Shown here: piece by piece, positions 1 through 7,304 of the stretch
Layout of the letters: each line of letters starts with the position of its first letter
Numbering within the stretch: the stretch's first letter is position 1
NCBI GenBank assembly: GCA_002441545.1
Contig: DJWL01000093.1
Span: 8,554-24,549, forward strand
Reading direction: 5' to 3'
DNA: 15,996 nucleotides
Origin: Flavobacteriaceae bacterium UBA6231
GTDB taxonomy: Bacteria; Bacteroidota; Bacteroidia; Flavobacteriales; Flavobacteriaceae
The notes under the pieces: generated by a model
What the model saw: only the letters and a program-made list of their open reading frames with translations
The model's database searches: none
Told to the model about the DNA's origin: nothing
Program-made: the position numbers and the translations under genes

Positions 1-1076
1 GTTACTTCTTCTGGACGCTCATCAATTAGTAAGATCATTAAATATACCTCGGGATGATTCGCAGCAATAGCATTGGCGACATCTTTAAGCAACATGGTTT
101 TACCAGTTTTAGGTTGCGACACAATCATACCTCTTTGCCCTTTTCCAATTGGTGAGAACAAATCCATAATTCTAGTAGAAATGGTGCTTTGTTTTTCAGC
201 AATATTGAATTTTTCTTTTGGGAATAATGGTGTTAAATGCTCAAATGATACACGGTCTCTAACCACATCTGGACTTTGACCATTAATTTTAATAACCTTA
301 ATTAAAGGAAAATATTTTTCACCTTCTTTTGGTGGTCTTACGTGGCCAAGAACGGTGTCGCCTTTCTTTAAACCAAATAGTCTGATTTGAGATTGGGATA
401 CATAAATATCATCTGGAGATGATAAATAATTATAGTCTGATGAACGTAAAAACCCATATCCATCTTGCATGATATCTAAAACGCCTTCACTTTCAATAAT
501 AGCATCAAATTCAAAATCAGGTTCACGATAACGGTTTCTGTTATCTTTATTACCATTACTTATATTGCTATTATTCCCGTTACTGTTAATTCCAGCATTT
601 GGATTTTTATTTGGATTTTTTTGTTGCGGATTATGTTCCCTTTTTGGATGGGTTTTTTGATTTTCCCTTGGTTTGTTTTCGTTGGTTGGTTTAGTAGCTG
701 AATCTGAATTTGGTTTTTCTACAGTCTTTTTTTCTGTAACTGGTTCAGCAGGCTCATCCTTAATATCAGGAACTTTATTTTCAAAAGGCAATTCAGCAGT
801 CTTATTTGGGACATTTTTAGATGGCTTTTTAATTCGCGCTCTAAGCTTTTTATCTCTATTTTCTGCTGGTTTGTTTGCAGCAGGTTTATTTTCATTATTT
901 GGTTCTGTTGGTTTTATAACTTCAGCTACAGATTTTGGATTGGCAGCTTGATGATCTAAAATTTGATAAACTAAATCTGATTTTTTTAATGAACGATATT
1001 TTGGAACGTTCAATTTTTGTGCAATCTCCTGTAAGTCAGAGAGTTTTTTTTCGTTTAATTGTGAAATTTCAAACAT
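1..1076 (-). CDS. rho: Transcription termination factor Rho (3' end beyond window)
   Basis: Rho is a hexameric RNA-dependent ATPase helicase that ends transcription. Reading leftward from an ATG at 1076-1074, about 358 codons are present and the frame leaves the window still open, so the C-terminal part is missing. In order: an N-terminal helical domain (MFEISQLNEKKLSDLQEIAQ), a long low-complexity segment rich in N, K, P and E at about residues 50-190, the cold-shock RNA-binding domain (DGYGFLR at 205-211, then PDDIYVSQSQIR and RPPKEGEKYFPL), and the Walker A loop (QPKTGKT, ending at residue 327). The last visible residues, LLIDERPEEVT, are typical Rho. From memory, E. coli Rho has DGFGFLR near residue 60, so this protein carries about 145 extra N-terminal residues. 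Such an insertion is common in Bacteroidota Rho. The gene diverges from the DUF4293 gene at 1275. Confidence 0.97.
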   Translation of the reverse strand, partial: MFEISQLNEKKLSDLQEIAQKLNVPKYRSLKKSDLVYQILDHQAANPKSVAEVIKPTEPNNENKPAANKPAENRDKKLRARIKKPSKNVPNKTAELPFENKVPDIKDEPAEPVTEKKTVEKPNSDSATKPTNENKPRENQKTHPKREHNPQQKNPNKNPNAGINSNGNNSNISNGNKDNRNRYREPDFEFDAIIESEGVLDIMQDGYGFLRSSDYNYLSSPDDIYVSQSQIRLFGLKKGDTVLGHVRPPKEGEKYFPLIKVIKINGQSPDVVRDRVSFEHLTPLFPKEKFNIAEKQSTISTRIMDLFSPIGKGQRGMIVSQPKTGKTMLLKDVANAIAANHPEVYLMILLIDERPEEV

Positions 1077-1154
1077 TTGATGTTTACTTGAATATTATAA
1101 ATTTGAGTATAATTTAAGTTGTTCTGAAAAAAATGATTTTTTATCTGAAGAATT

Positions 1155-1177
1155 AACAACCTACCTTAGTGGTTGTT
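1155..1177 (-). promoter_or_regulatory. Inverted repeat in the rho upstream region
   Basis: Two perfect 7-bp arms, AACAACC (1155-1161) and GGTTGTT (1171-1177), surround a 9-nt loop about 80 bp upstream of the rho start codon. On the minus strand this could form a hairpin in the rho 5' leader. It is not followed by a T-run, so it is not an ordinary terminator. A role in rho autoregulation is a guess, since no rho promoter was clearly recognised. Apart from this and the DUF4293 -7 box, nothing was seen in the 1077-1274 gap. Confidence 0.3.
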
Positions 1178-1244
1178 GAGAATTATTACTGCAATAATAC
1201 AACTTTATTTTGATAATTTAAGTGAATTTTATAAAAGAAACTAT

Positions 1245-1252
1245 TATTTTTG
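1245..1252 (+). promoter_or_regulatory. -7 promoter box for the DUF4293 gene
   Basis: TATTTTTG matches the Bacteroidota -7 consensus TAnnTTTG exactly and is followed by C, as often seen in flavobacteria. It ends 22 bp before the ATG at 1275, giving a short leader. No convincing -33 TTG element was found at the usual 19-21 bp spacing. Confidence 0.5.
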
Positions 1253-1274
1253 CCATCTAGTTTTTTAAAAGGAA

Positions 1275-1685
1275 ATGTTACAACGCATACAGACTATATA
1301 TCTTATATTGGCAGCTGGAGTTTCTGCTGGACTTATTTTTGTGTTTCCTTTGTGGGAAACCAAAGAAGGATTTATAGTATATGCATTTGAAGAAGTATTG
1401 TATTTAAGTTTATTCTTGGGTTCTGCAATACTGTCTTTAATAGCAATTTTTATGTTTAAAAAAAGGAAACTTCAATTTGTTTTGGGGCGACTTAACATCA
1501 TATTAAACTTTTTTTTACTAGGATTTTTTGTGTATCAATCTCTAAATGTATCTGGAGAGACTACTGTTTCTGAGAAAGGTATTGGGATGTTTCTTCCTAT
1601 TATTTCTATCGTGTTTTTGGCATTAGCCAATAAGGCCATTAAGAAGGATGAAGATCTCGTAAAATCTGTAGATCGATTGCGATAA
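1275..1685 (+). CDS. DUF4293 family small membrane protein
   Basis: A 136-residue integral membrane protein of unknown function. Four hydrophobic segments are visible, at roughly residues 6-25, 41-61, 69-88 and 104-117, with a basic KKRK patch after the second. The opening MLQRIQTIYLILAA and the overall layout match the DUF4293 family, which is found in Bacteroidota. The C-terminus is charged (KKDEDLVKSVDRLR) and probably cytoplasmic. It is divergent from rho, has its own -7 box, and is closed by the hairpin terminator at 1715-1744, so it is probably transcribed alone. The family call rests on recalled sequence resemblance and no function can be assigned. Confidence 0.8.
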   Translation: MLQRIQTIYLILAAGVSAGLIFVFPLWETKEGFIVYAFEEVLYLSLFLGSAILSLIAIFMFKKRKLQFVLGRLNIILNFFLLGFFVYQSLNVSGETTVSEKGIGMFLPIISIVFLALANKAIKKDEDLVKSVDRLR

Positions 1686-1714
1686 ACCTAACATCTTAGT
1701 AGTATTAGTGCGTT

Positions 1715-1744
1715 AAAACCCAAAGCAAAAGCTTTGGGTTTTTT
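1715..1744. terminator. Bidirectional Rho-independent terminator between DUF4293 and yfcE-like genes
   Basis: A perfect 12-bp stem, AAAACCCAAAGC (1715-1726) and GCTTTGGGTTTT (1731-1742), encloses an AAAA loop. Rightward it runs into T1739-T1744. Leftward the AAAA at 1715-1718 gives a short U-run. It lies between two convergent genes, and its right edge overlaps the stop codon of the minus-strand gene at 1743-1745. Confidence 0.88.
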
Positions 1745-2240
1745 AATAACGTTTACTAAACTCTATAACTTCTAAATTGTCAATTTTAGAACCATCAATT
1801 GTAAATCTAAGCATGGTTCTAACTTTATGAAATCCATGTTTGCCTGCGGCACCAGGATTCATATGAAGTAAATTTAAACTTTTATCAGGTATGACTTTTA
1901 AAATATGTGAATGTCCACAAATAAATAGTTTTGGAGGATTTTTCTTTATGGTTTCTCTAACTCTAACATCATAAGCCTTTGGATAACCGCCAATATGGGT
2001 AATCCATACATCTACATTTTCACACATAAATCGATTATGTTCAGGAAATTCTGAGCGAATAGATGCATTATCAATATTACCAAAAACAGCTTTTAAAGGT
2101 TTAATCTTCTTGATAGCATCCGTTACAACTATGTCACCAATGTCACCAGCATGCCAAACTTCGTCTGCTTCTTTTACATATTTCAAAATATCATCATCTA
2201 TGTAGCTATGGGTATCAGAAAGCAATAATATTTTTATCAT
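1743..2240 (-). CDS. YfcE/MJ0936-type metallophosphoesterase
   Basis: A 165-residue single-domain calcineurin-like phosphoesterase of the YfcE/MJ0936 group. These enzymes hydrolyse phosphodiesters with a two-metal centre and the natural substrate is usually unknown. The full metal-binding set is visible: D9-x-H11 (LLSDTH), D33 (HAGDIGD), N55 (FGNID), H82 (THIGGYP), and H110-x-H112 (CGHSHI). The ending NPGAAGKHGFH is typical of the group, and the length fits a complete protein. There is no signal peptide, so it is probably cytoplasmic. It diverges from truA, with a perfect -7 box on its strand at 2299-2306, and shares the terminator at 1715-1744 with the convergent DUF4293 gene. Confidence 0.92.
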   Translation of the reverse strand: MIKILLLSDTHSYIDDDILKYVKEADEVWHAGDIGDIVVTDAIKKIKPLKAVFGNIDNASIRSEFPEHNRFMCENVDVWITHIGGYPKAYDVRVRETIKKNPPKLFICGHSHILKVIPDKSLNLLHMNPGAAGKHGFHKVRTMLRFTIDGSKIDNLEVIEFSKRY

Positions 2241-2280
2241 TATAAAGTGTTAATGGTAAATCTAAACTCATAAATCTATT

Positions 2281-2288
2281 TATCTTTG
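2281..2288 (+). promoter_or_regulatory. -7 promoter box for truA
   Basis: TATCTTTG is an exact TAnnTTTG match, 28 bp before the truA TTG start. It lies back to back with an opposing -7 box at 2299-2306, forming a compact divergent promoter region. No clear -33 element was seen. Confidence 0.5.
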
Positions 2289-2298
2289 TTGTTTTTAA

Positions 2299-2306
2299 CA
2301 AAAGTA
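2299..2306 (-). promoter_or_regulatory. -7 promoter box for the metallophosphoesterase gene
   Basis: On the minus strand this reads TACTTTTG, an exact TAnnTTTG match. Transcription would begin near 2292 and leave a leader of about 50 nt before the ATG at 2240. The -33 element is not evident. Confidence 0.42.
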
Positions 2307-2316
2307 TCAAATTAGA

Positions 2317-3060
2317 TTGAGGTATTTTATTGAACTTTCTTATAAAGGCAAAGACTATCATGGTTGGCAAAATCAACCCAAGGCTATTTCTGTACAAGAA
2401 GTTTTAGAAAATGCTTTATCAACCATTTTAAAAGATAAAATTGCAATTGTTGGAGCAGGAAGAACAGATACTGGTGTGCATGCTTTGCAAATGTTTGCTC
2501 ATTTTGATACCGAAATTACTTTTGAAGAAGAAGATTTAATTTTTAAGCTAAATTCCTTTTTACCAAAGGACATTGCAATTCATCATATTTTTAAAGTAAA
2601 AGCAGAAGCACATGCACGTTTTGATGCTATAAGCAGAACCTATAAATATAGAATTGCTTTGAAAAAAAATGCTTTCAATTTTGAAAACGCCTATTTTTTT
2701 ACAAAAAAATTAGATGTTGATAAAATGAATGAAGCATCAAAGATTTTATTTCAGTATAAAGATTTTCAATGCTTTTCAAAAGCTAATACCGATGTAAAAA
2801 CTTATAATTGTGAAGTGATGAAAGCAGAATGGCTACTTATTGGAGACGAGCTTCATTTCATCATTAAAGCAGATAGATTTTTACGCAATATGGTTCGTGC
2901 TATTGTTGGCACTATGATTAATATTGGTATTGGTAAGATGGAGATTTTAGATTTGCATACTATTATAATATCTAAAAACAGGAGTGAAGCCGGTTATTCT
3001 GTGCCGGCTCATGCATTGTATTTAATTGAAGTTGAATATCCAAAAGATATAAAAATATAA
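2317..3060 (+). CDS. truA: tRNA pseudouridine synthase A (positions 38-40)
   Basis: TruA converts uridines 38-40 of the tRNA anticodon arm to pseudouridine. The 247-residue frame is full length. It opens with the family N-terminus MRYFIELSYKGKDYHGWQNQ, has the catalytic aspartate D51 in GAGRTDTGVHAL, and has the C-terminal motif DRFLRNMVRAIVGTMINIG. The start is a TTG at 2317. An in-frame TAA lies at 2296-2298, no in-frame ATG exists before the conserved MRYF, and the next in-frame ATG is far inside the domain. The stop codon directly abuts the ATG of the ABC exporter gene at 3061, so the two are probably co-transcribed from the -7 box at 2281-2288. Confidence 0.95.
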   Translation: MRYFIELSYKGKDYHGWQNQPKAISVQEVLENALSTILKDKIAIVGAGRTDTGVHALQMFAHFDTEITFEEEDLIFKLNSFLPKDIAIHHIFKVKAEAHARFDAISRTYKYRIALKKNAFNFENAYFFTKKLDVDKMNEASKILFQYKDFQCFSKANTDVKTYNCEVMKAEWLLIGDELHFIIKADRFLRNMVRAIVGTMINIGIGKMEILDLHTIIISKNRSEAGYSVPAHALYLIEVEYPKDIKI

Positions 3061-4827
3061 ATGAGTAAACCTAAAGAACAATTTTTTGATATTAGCTTAT
3101 TTAAGCGATTATTAATTTATATAAAGCCTTATAAAATGGTTTTTCTTGGAGTGCTATTTGCTGTAATTTTAATTGCCGTTTCTGGTGCAGTAAGGCCAAA
3201 AATTTTACAAGTTGCTATTGATAATAATATAGCAACCAAAACGGTTGAAGGTTTTTTGCCTTATGTGGTTGTTATGGGTATCATGCTTATATTAGAAGTC
3301 ATATTTCAATTACTTTTTATTTTCTATTCCGGATGGTTGGGGCAAAATGTAGTAAAAGATGTTCGCGTGAAATTGTTCAATCATTTGCTAAGTTTTAAAA
3401 TGCAATACTATGATAATTCTTCTGTTGGTGTACTTATTACAAGAGCCGTAACAGATATGGAGCGTATTGCTGATATTTTTGGACAAGGATTATTCACCAT
3501 TTTCAGAGATTTGCTTACCATGATAGTGGTTTCTGTGTTTATGTTGTTCATGAATTGGAAACTCAGTTTAATAGTATTTGTTATGCTTCCGTTGGTTTTG
3601 TATGCCACAAGAGTATTTCAGAAATACATGAAAAAAGCTTTTGAAGAAGTTAGAACCGAAGTTTCTAATTTAAATTCTTTTGTGCAAGAAAGAATTACTG
3701 GAATGAAAATTTTACAGCTATTCACAAGAGAAGATACTGAATACAAAAATTTTAAAGAGATAAATGAAAGGCATAAAAAGGGGTGGCTTAAAACTGTTTG
3801 GTATAACTCTATTTTTTTTCCAATTGCCGAATTATCAACTTCAATAACTATTGGTTTGGTTGCTTGGTATGGAGGCTTAAATGTAGTTCTTGATAAAACA
3901 GCTTCTGAAGGTGATTTGGTATCTTTTGTTATGTTTATTCCTATGTTGTTTAGACCTTTAAGACAAATTGCAGATAACTTTAATACTCTACAAATGGGTA
4001 TGGTTGCTGCTACTAGAGTTTTTAAAGTTCTAGAAACAACGTCTCATATTGATGATTCAGGGACTATTGAAGCTCAATCATTTCAAGGAAATATAAGTTT
4101 CAAAAACGTTTATTTTAGTTATATTGAAGATGAAATTGTTTTAAAAGGAATTTCTTTTAATGTCACTGCAGGGCAAACAATTGCTATTGTTGGTGCAACA
4201 GGAGCAGGTAAATCCACGATTATTAATTTGCTGAACAGATTTTACGAAATTAAAGATGGTATTATTGAAATTGATGGTATCAATATAAAAGATGTTTCTT
4301 TAAAATCATTACGTACTCAAATTGCAGTAGTATTGCAGGATGTGTTTTTATTTGCAGATACCATTTTAAGTAATATTACGCTTAATAATCCTGAAGTTAC
4401 TGAAGCTCAAGTAATCCAAGCAGCTAAAGATATAGGTATTCATGAGTTTATTTCTAGTCTACCAGAAGGTTATCATTACAATGTGAAAGAGCGAGGAGTT
4501 ATGTTATCCTCTGGACAGCGTCAGTTAATATCATTCTTAAGAGCTTATGTGACTAATCCAAGTATTTTAATTTTAGATGAAGCAACTTCTTCGGTCGATT
4601 CTTATTCAGAACAACTTATACAAACGGCAACCGATAAAATAACCAAAGGAAGAACTTCTATTATCATAGCTCACAGACTAGCGACAATAAAAAAAGCTGA
4701 TAAAATTATTGTTATGGATTCTGGAAATATCGTGGAGCAAGGTACTCATGATGAACTTTTAAAGAAAGAAAATGGATATTATAAAAATTTATATGAAGTT
4801 CAGTTTTTAAAGGAAGAATTGATTTGA
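3061..4827 (+). CDS. ABC exporter, fused membrane and ATPase domains (MsbA/LmrA-like)
   Basis: A 588-residue half-transporter of the ABCB type, which works as a dimer in the inner membrane and exports hydrophobic compounds or lipids. The N-terminal half is a six-helix membrane domain (about residues 20-310), with segments such as MVFLGVLFAVILIAV. The C-terminal half is the ATPase: Walker A GATGAGKST (near 378-386), Q-loop VVLQD, signature LSSGQ (482-486), Walker B ILILDEA (502-508), and H-loop H538 (IIAHRLATI). The signature has serine where LSGGQ has its first glycine, a tolerated variant. The substrate cannot be told from sequence. It directly follows truA with no gap and ends in a terminator that overlaps its stop codon. 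Confidence 0.9.
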   Translation: MSKPKEQFFDISLFKRLLIYIKPYKMVFLGVLFAVILIAVSGAVRPKILQVAIDNNIATKTVEGFLPYVVVMGIMLILEVIFQLLFIFYSGWLGQNVVKDVRVKLFNHLLSFKMQYYDNSSVGVLITRAVTDMERIADIFGQGLFTIFRDLLTMIVVSVFMLFMNWKLSLIVFVMLPLVLYATRVFQKYMKKAFEEVRTEVSNLNSFVQERITGMKILQLFTREDTEYKNFKEINERHKKGWLKTVWYNSIFFPIAELSTSITIGLVAWYGGLNVVLDKTASEGDLVSFVMFIPMLFRPLRQIADNFNTLQMGMVAATRVFKVLETTSHIDDSGTIEAQSFQGNISFKNVYFSYIEDEIVLKGISFNVTAGQTIAIVGATGAGKSTIINLLNRFYEIKDGIIEIDGINIKDVSLKSLRTQIAVVLQDVFLFADTILSNITLNNPEVTEAQVIQAAKDIGIHEFISSLPEGYHYNVKERGVMLSSGQRQLISFLRAYVTNPSILILDEATSSVDSYSEQLIQTATDKITKGRTSIIIAHRLATIKKADKIIVMDSGNIVEQGTHDELLKKENGYYKNLYEVQFLKEELI

Positions 4828-4848
4828 TTTTTACATCAAATCTTTTTT
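4821..4848 (+). terminator. Terminator overlapping the ends of two convergent genes
   Basis: GATTTGAT (4821-4828) and ATCAAATC (4835-4842) form a perfect 8-bp stem with a 6-nt loop, followed by six T residues (4843-4848). The left arm contains the last codons and TGA stop of the ABC exporter gene. The right arm lies inside the coding end of the convergent diadenylate cyclase gene. It acts mainly rightward, since the T-run is missing on the other strand. Confidence 0.75.
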
Positions 4849-5622
4849 AATAAGTCTAGTAAGTTCTTCAGTATCTTTAAAAACAATAAATTCTCCATCA
4901 ATGAAATAAGAAATATGTCCAGTTTCCTCACTAACTACAAGAGCCAAAGCATCTGTTTTTTCAGTAACTCCAATGGCAGCTCTATGGCGTAAACCAAACC
5001 GTTGAGGAATATTTTTTTCATTATTAACTGGAAGAATAACACGAGTTGCTTTTACAATATTATTTTTAATAATAATGGCACCATCATGCAACGGACTATT
5101 TTTAAAAAAGATACTTTCTAAAATTGGTTGAGTTACTTTAATATTCATTTCATCACCCGTAGTAATTAAAAAATCTAAATTATTATTACGCTCTAAAACT
5201 ATTAAAACACCAGTTTTTGACGCTGCTAGTTTGTTACAGGCTGAAATGATGGCATCAACATTGGTTTCATCACCAGTTTCAGTTTTTAAAAAAGTTAAGT
5301 GCTTTAAAAAGTTTCTTCTTCTGCTAAAATTGGTTGAACCAACCATTAACAAAAACTTTCTAATTTCTGGCTGAAATACTACGATTAAGGCTATAATTCC
5401 AACTTTCATAAATCCATTTAGAATGTTATGAAGCATATTCATATTAAGGTAATCTTCACTTGTAATTTTCCAAGCAAAAAATATAAATATAATTCCCACA
5501 AAGATATTAATAGCAACGGTGCCTTTTACCAGTTTATAAATATAATAGAGCAGAAGAGCTACTAAAATAACATCTATGATGTCGACAACTGTGAATTTTA
5601 AAAGGTCTTTAAAAATATCCAA
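4831..5622 (-). CDS. cdaA: Membrane diadenylate cyclase (c-di-AMP synthase), CdaA type
   Basis: This enzyme joins two ATP molecules into cyclic di-AMP, a second messenger for potassium and osmotic homeostasis and cell-wall stress. The 263-residue protein has about three N-terminal membrane helices (residues 11-32, 37-54 and 66-84), then the DAC (DisA_N) domain. Both catalytic motifs are intact: D180-G181-A182 in SPLHDGAIII, and R212-H213-R214 in GLRHRAAIGVTE. Length and layout match CdaA (also called YbbP or DacA). It is the last gene of a minus-strand run after folP and a small lipoprotein gene, with a 35-bp gap before it and no obvious promoter of its own. Linkage of folP with this cyclase recurs in Bacteroidota as far as I recall. 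Confidence 0.93.
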   Translation of the reverse strand: MDIFKDLLKFTVVDIIDVILVALLLYYIYKLVKGTVAINIFVGIIFIFFAWKITSEDYLNMNMLHNILNGFMKVGIIALIVVFQPEIRKFLLMVGSTNFSRRRNFLKHLTFLKTETGDETNVDAIISACNKLAASKTGVLIVLERNNNLDFLITTGDEMNIKVTQPILESIFFKNSPLHDGAIIIKNNIVKATRVILPVNNEKNIPQRFGLRHRAAIGVTEKTDALALVVSEETGHISYFIDGEFIVFKDTEELTRLIKKDLM

Positions 5623-5657
5623 AGTATAAGGGTTTTGGTAAATTTAGTAAATTATGG

Positions 5658-6347
5658 TTAATTAAAAACAAATTCATCGTTAGCTATAGTTACATTCTTA
5701 AAATCAATTTTTGAAATTAAAGATTTGTAAGTTACGTAATCTTGAAAAGAGAGAGTTTTTTCAAATTCAGACACTATAATAGCATTATCTTGACTGTTAA
5801 GATTAGTTTTTAGATGTTTTAAAAGTTCCTTTTGATTTGATGTATGAGTAAATGACGTATCATTTGATATAAACGAAACAAAAGTAGAATCAAGCGTAAG
5901 AACCCTTATGTTGATAAACTGATTAGTGCTTTTCTTTTTTTTATTGATGTATGCATTTGAGTCTTCAAGATGATAAATAACATCGGTAAAATCAATAAAT
6001 CCTAAATTTTTAATGCTTGTATCGTTACATGTAAAATAATTTTTAGCATTTTCATTTTTATGCATTTCAGCGTTTCTTTTCTTTTCTTGAAGAAAAATAA
6101 TTTTCGAAATTACCTGATTTAAAGTAAGACGTTTATCAACATTTACTAACCAGTTTGTAGTGTTAATTAGGTTTTTTCTATTGAGTTCTATACTATCAGG
6201 TTCATTTTCGTTGTAAAATAAATAAGCTGCAGAAACATCATTTATTGATGAAATTTCAGAATGGTTTATTTCGGGCAATTGAACTATTTTATCTTTGCCA
6301 CATGAGCATATTAAAGTAAGTAATAAAAAGTAAAAAGTGAGTTTCAT
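5658..6347 (-). CDS. Small lipoprotein of unknown function, possible ExbD-like periplasmic fold
   Basis: A 229-residue exported protein not recognised with certainty. The N-terminus MKLTFYFLLLTLICSCGKDK is a lipoprotein signal with lipobox ICSC, giving a lipidated C16. The residues after it (GKDK) partly resemble the flavobacterial surface-export signal, which has K and D/E shortly after the cysteine, so outer-membrane or surface location is possible. The C-terminal third reads as a strand/helix alternation (INIRVLTL, ELLKHLKTNL, AIIVSEF, YVTYKSLISKIDFKNVTI) that recalls the periplasmic domain of ExbD/TolR. That resemblance is by eye and weak. The gene is in an operon: 7 bp after folP and 35 bp before cdaA. 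It has no enzymatic motif. Confidence 0.7.
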   Translation of the reverse strand: MKLTFYFLLLTLICSCGKDKIVQLPEINHSEISSINDVSAAYLFYNENEPDSIELNRKNLINTTNWLVNVDKRLTLNQVISKIIFLQEKKRNAEMHKNENAKNYFTCNDTSIKNLGFIDFTDVIYHLEDSNAYINKKKKSTNQFINIRVLTLDSTFVSFISNDTSFTHTSNQKELLKHLKTNLNSQDNAIIVSEFEKTLSFQDYVTYKSLISKIDFKNVTIANDEFVFN

Positions 6348-6354
6348 TAAAATT

Positions 6355-7179
6355 TTAAGCTTTTAAGGATTGAACTAATTTAATGCATTCTACAGCTTCT
6401 TTTACATCGTGTACACGTAAAATGTTTGCTCCTTTTTGTAACGCTATAGTGTTTAAAACTGTGGTTCCATTTAAGGCTTCGTTTGCTGAATTTTGTAAAG
6501 TTTTATATATCATCGATTTTCTTGAAACGCCAACAAGTAAAGGTAATTCAAGTATATTAAACAGTTCTAATTGATTTAATAGCTCATAGTTTTGTTCTAT
6601 TGTTTTTGCGAAACCAAAACCAGGATCAACTATAATATCCACTATGCCTAATTGTCTTGCTGCAGCAATTCTTTCAGAAAAGTAAAATAAAATGTCTTTT
6701 ACCAAATTATCGTACTGAGTTAGTTTTTGCATGGTTTGAGGTGTTCCTTTCATGTGCATCATAATGAAAGGTACGTGTAAATCTGCAACAGTTTTTAGCA
6801 TATCATCATCTAATTTACCTGCAGAGATATCATTTATCAATGCAGCTCCATGATCAATACATTGTTTGGCAACCTGACTTCTAAAAGTATCTATTGACAA
6901 GAGTGCTTTTGGAAATTCTTTCAAAACAGATGTAACAATTGGCAAAATTCTAAAGAGCTCTTCGTCTTCAGCTACATAGTTGGCATTTGGCTTAGAACTG
7001 TAGGCTCCAATATCAATAAAGGTAGCTCCTTCTAGCAACATTACTTCAACATGTTTTAAAATATCTTTTTCATTTTTGTGTTTACCACCATCGTAAAATG
7101 AATCAGGAGTAATATTTAAAATCCCCATGACTTTTGGTGATGATAAATCAATAAGTTGTCCTTTGCAGTTTATAGTCAT
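6355..7179 (-). CDS. folP: Dihydropteroate synthase
   Basis: FolP condenses 6-hydroxymethyl-dihydropterin pyrophosphate with p-aminobenzoate to give dihydropteroate, a folate precursor, and is the target of sulfonamides. The 274-residue TIM barrel is complete. Motifs in order: MGILNITPDSFYDGG (18-32), DIGAYSSKPNA, LSIDTFRSQVA, LINDISAG, MMHMKGTPQTMQ, VDPGFGFAKT, and GVSRKSMI, ending with LRVHDVKEAVE. The pterin-binding aspartates and the SRK motif are intact. It is the first gene of a minus-strand operon with the lipoprotein and cdaA genes, and it is divergent from the DUF1599 gene. Two candidate -7 boxes lie upstream at 7212-7219 and 7230-7237. Confidence 0.96.
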   Translation of the reverse strand: MTINCKGQLIDLSSPKVMGILNITPDSFYDGGKHKNEKDILKHVEVMLLEGATFIDIGAYSSKPNANYVAEDEELFRILPIVTSVLKEFPKALLSIDTFRSQVAKQCIDHGAALINDISAGKLDDDMLKTVADLHVPFIMMHMKGTPQTMQKLTQYDNLVKDILFYFSERIAAARQLGIVDIIVDPGFGFAKTIEQNYELLNQLELFNILELPLLVGVSRKSMIYKTLQNSANEALNGTTVLNTIALQKGANILRVHDVKEAVECIKLVQSLKA

Positions 7180-7209
7180 AGAAAAGATTTCATGGTGAAT
7201 ATTAAAAAA

Positions 7210-7259
7210 TTCAAAGTTAAGTTAAATATCAAAAATAAACATGAACATTAAACTTTGAA
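7210..7259. repeat. Inverted repeat TTCAAAGTT / AACTTTGAA in the folP-DUF1599 gap
   Basis: A perfect 9-bp pair, TTCAAAGTT at 7210-7218 and AACTTTGAA at 7251-7259, spans 50 bp between two divergent genes. A third partial copy, TTCAAAGT, lies at 7292-7299 just before the DUF1599 start. In an AT-rich gap this may be partly chance, or it may reflect opposed -7-like boxes, since each arm contains or resembles TAnnTTTG. Confidence 0.4.
7212..7219 (-). promoter_or_regulatory. Candidate -7 promoter box for the folP operon
   Basis: On the minus strand this reads TAACTTTG, an exact TAnnTTTG match, 33 bp before the folP ATG. A second exact match, TATTTTTG, lies at 7230-7237, so which one is used is unresolved. 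The box sits inside the TTCAAAGTT arm of an inverted repeat (7210-7218 with 7251-7259). Confidence 0.38.
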
Positions 7260-7304
7260 CTTTAAACTATTTAAGCGAAATTTACAGAAAATTCAAAGTA
7301 ATCA

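Noticed and set aside
673..951. Open frame on the plus strand opposite rho
   Set aside because: It lies wholly opposite the low-complexity segment of rho, its composition is the mirror of that repeat-rich sequence, and it matches no family.
1908..1921. TGTGAATGTCCACA-like dyad resembling a Crp site
   Set aside because: It is inside the metallophosphoesterase coding sequence, encodes conserved residues (CGHSH), and has a different spacing. It shows such motifs arise by chance.
4504..4518. ABC signature LSSGQ instead of LSGGQ, taken at first as a degenerate site
   Set aside because: Serine here is a common variant in this family, and all the other ATPase motifs are intact, so one non-functional site is not implied.
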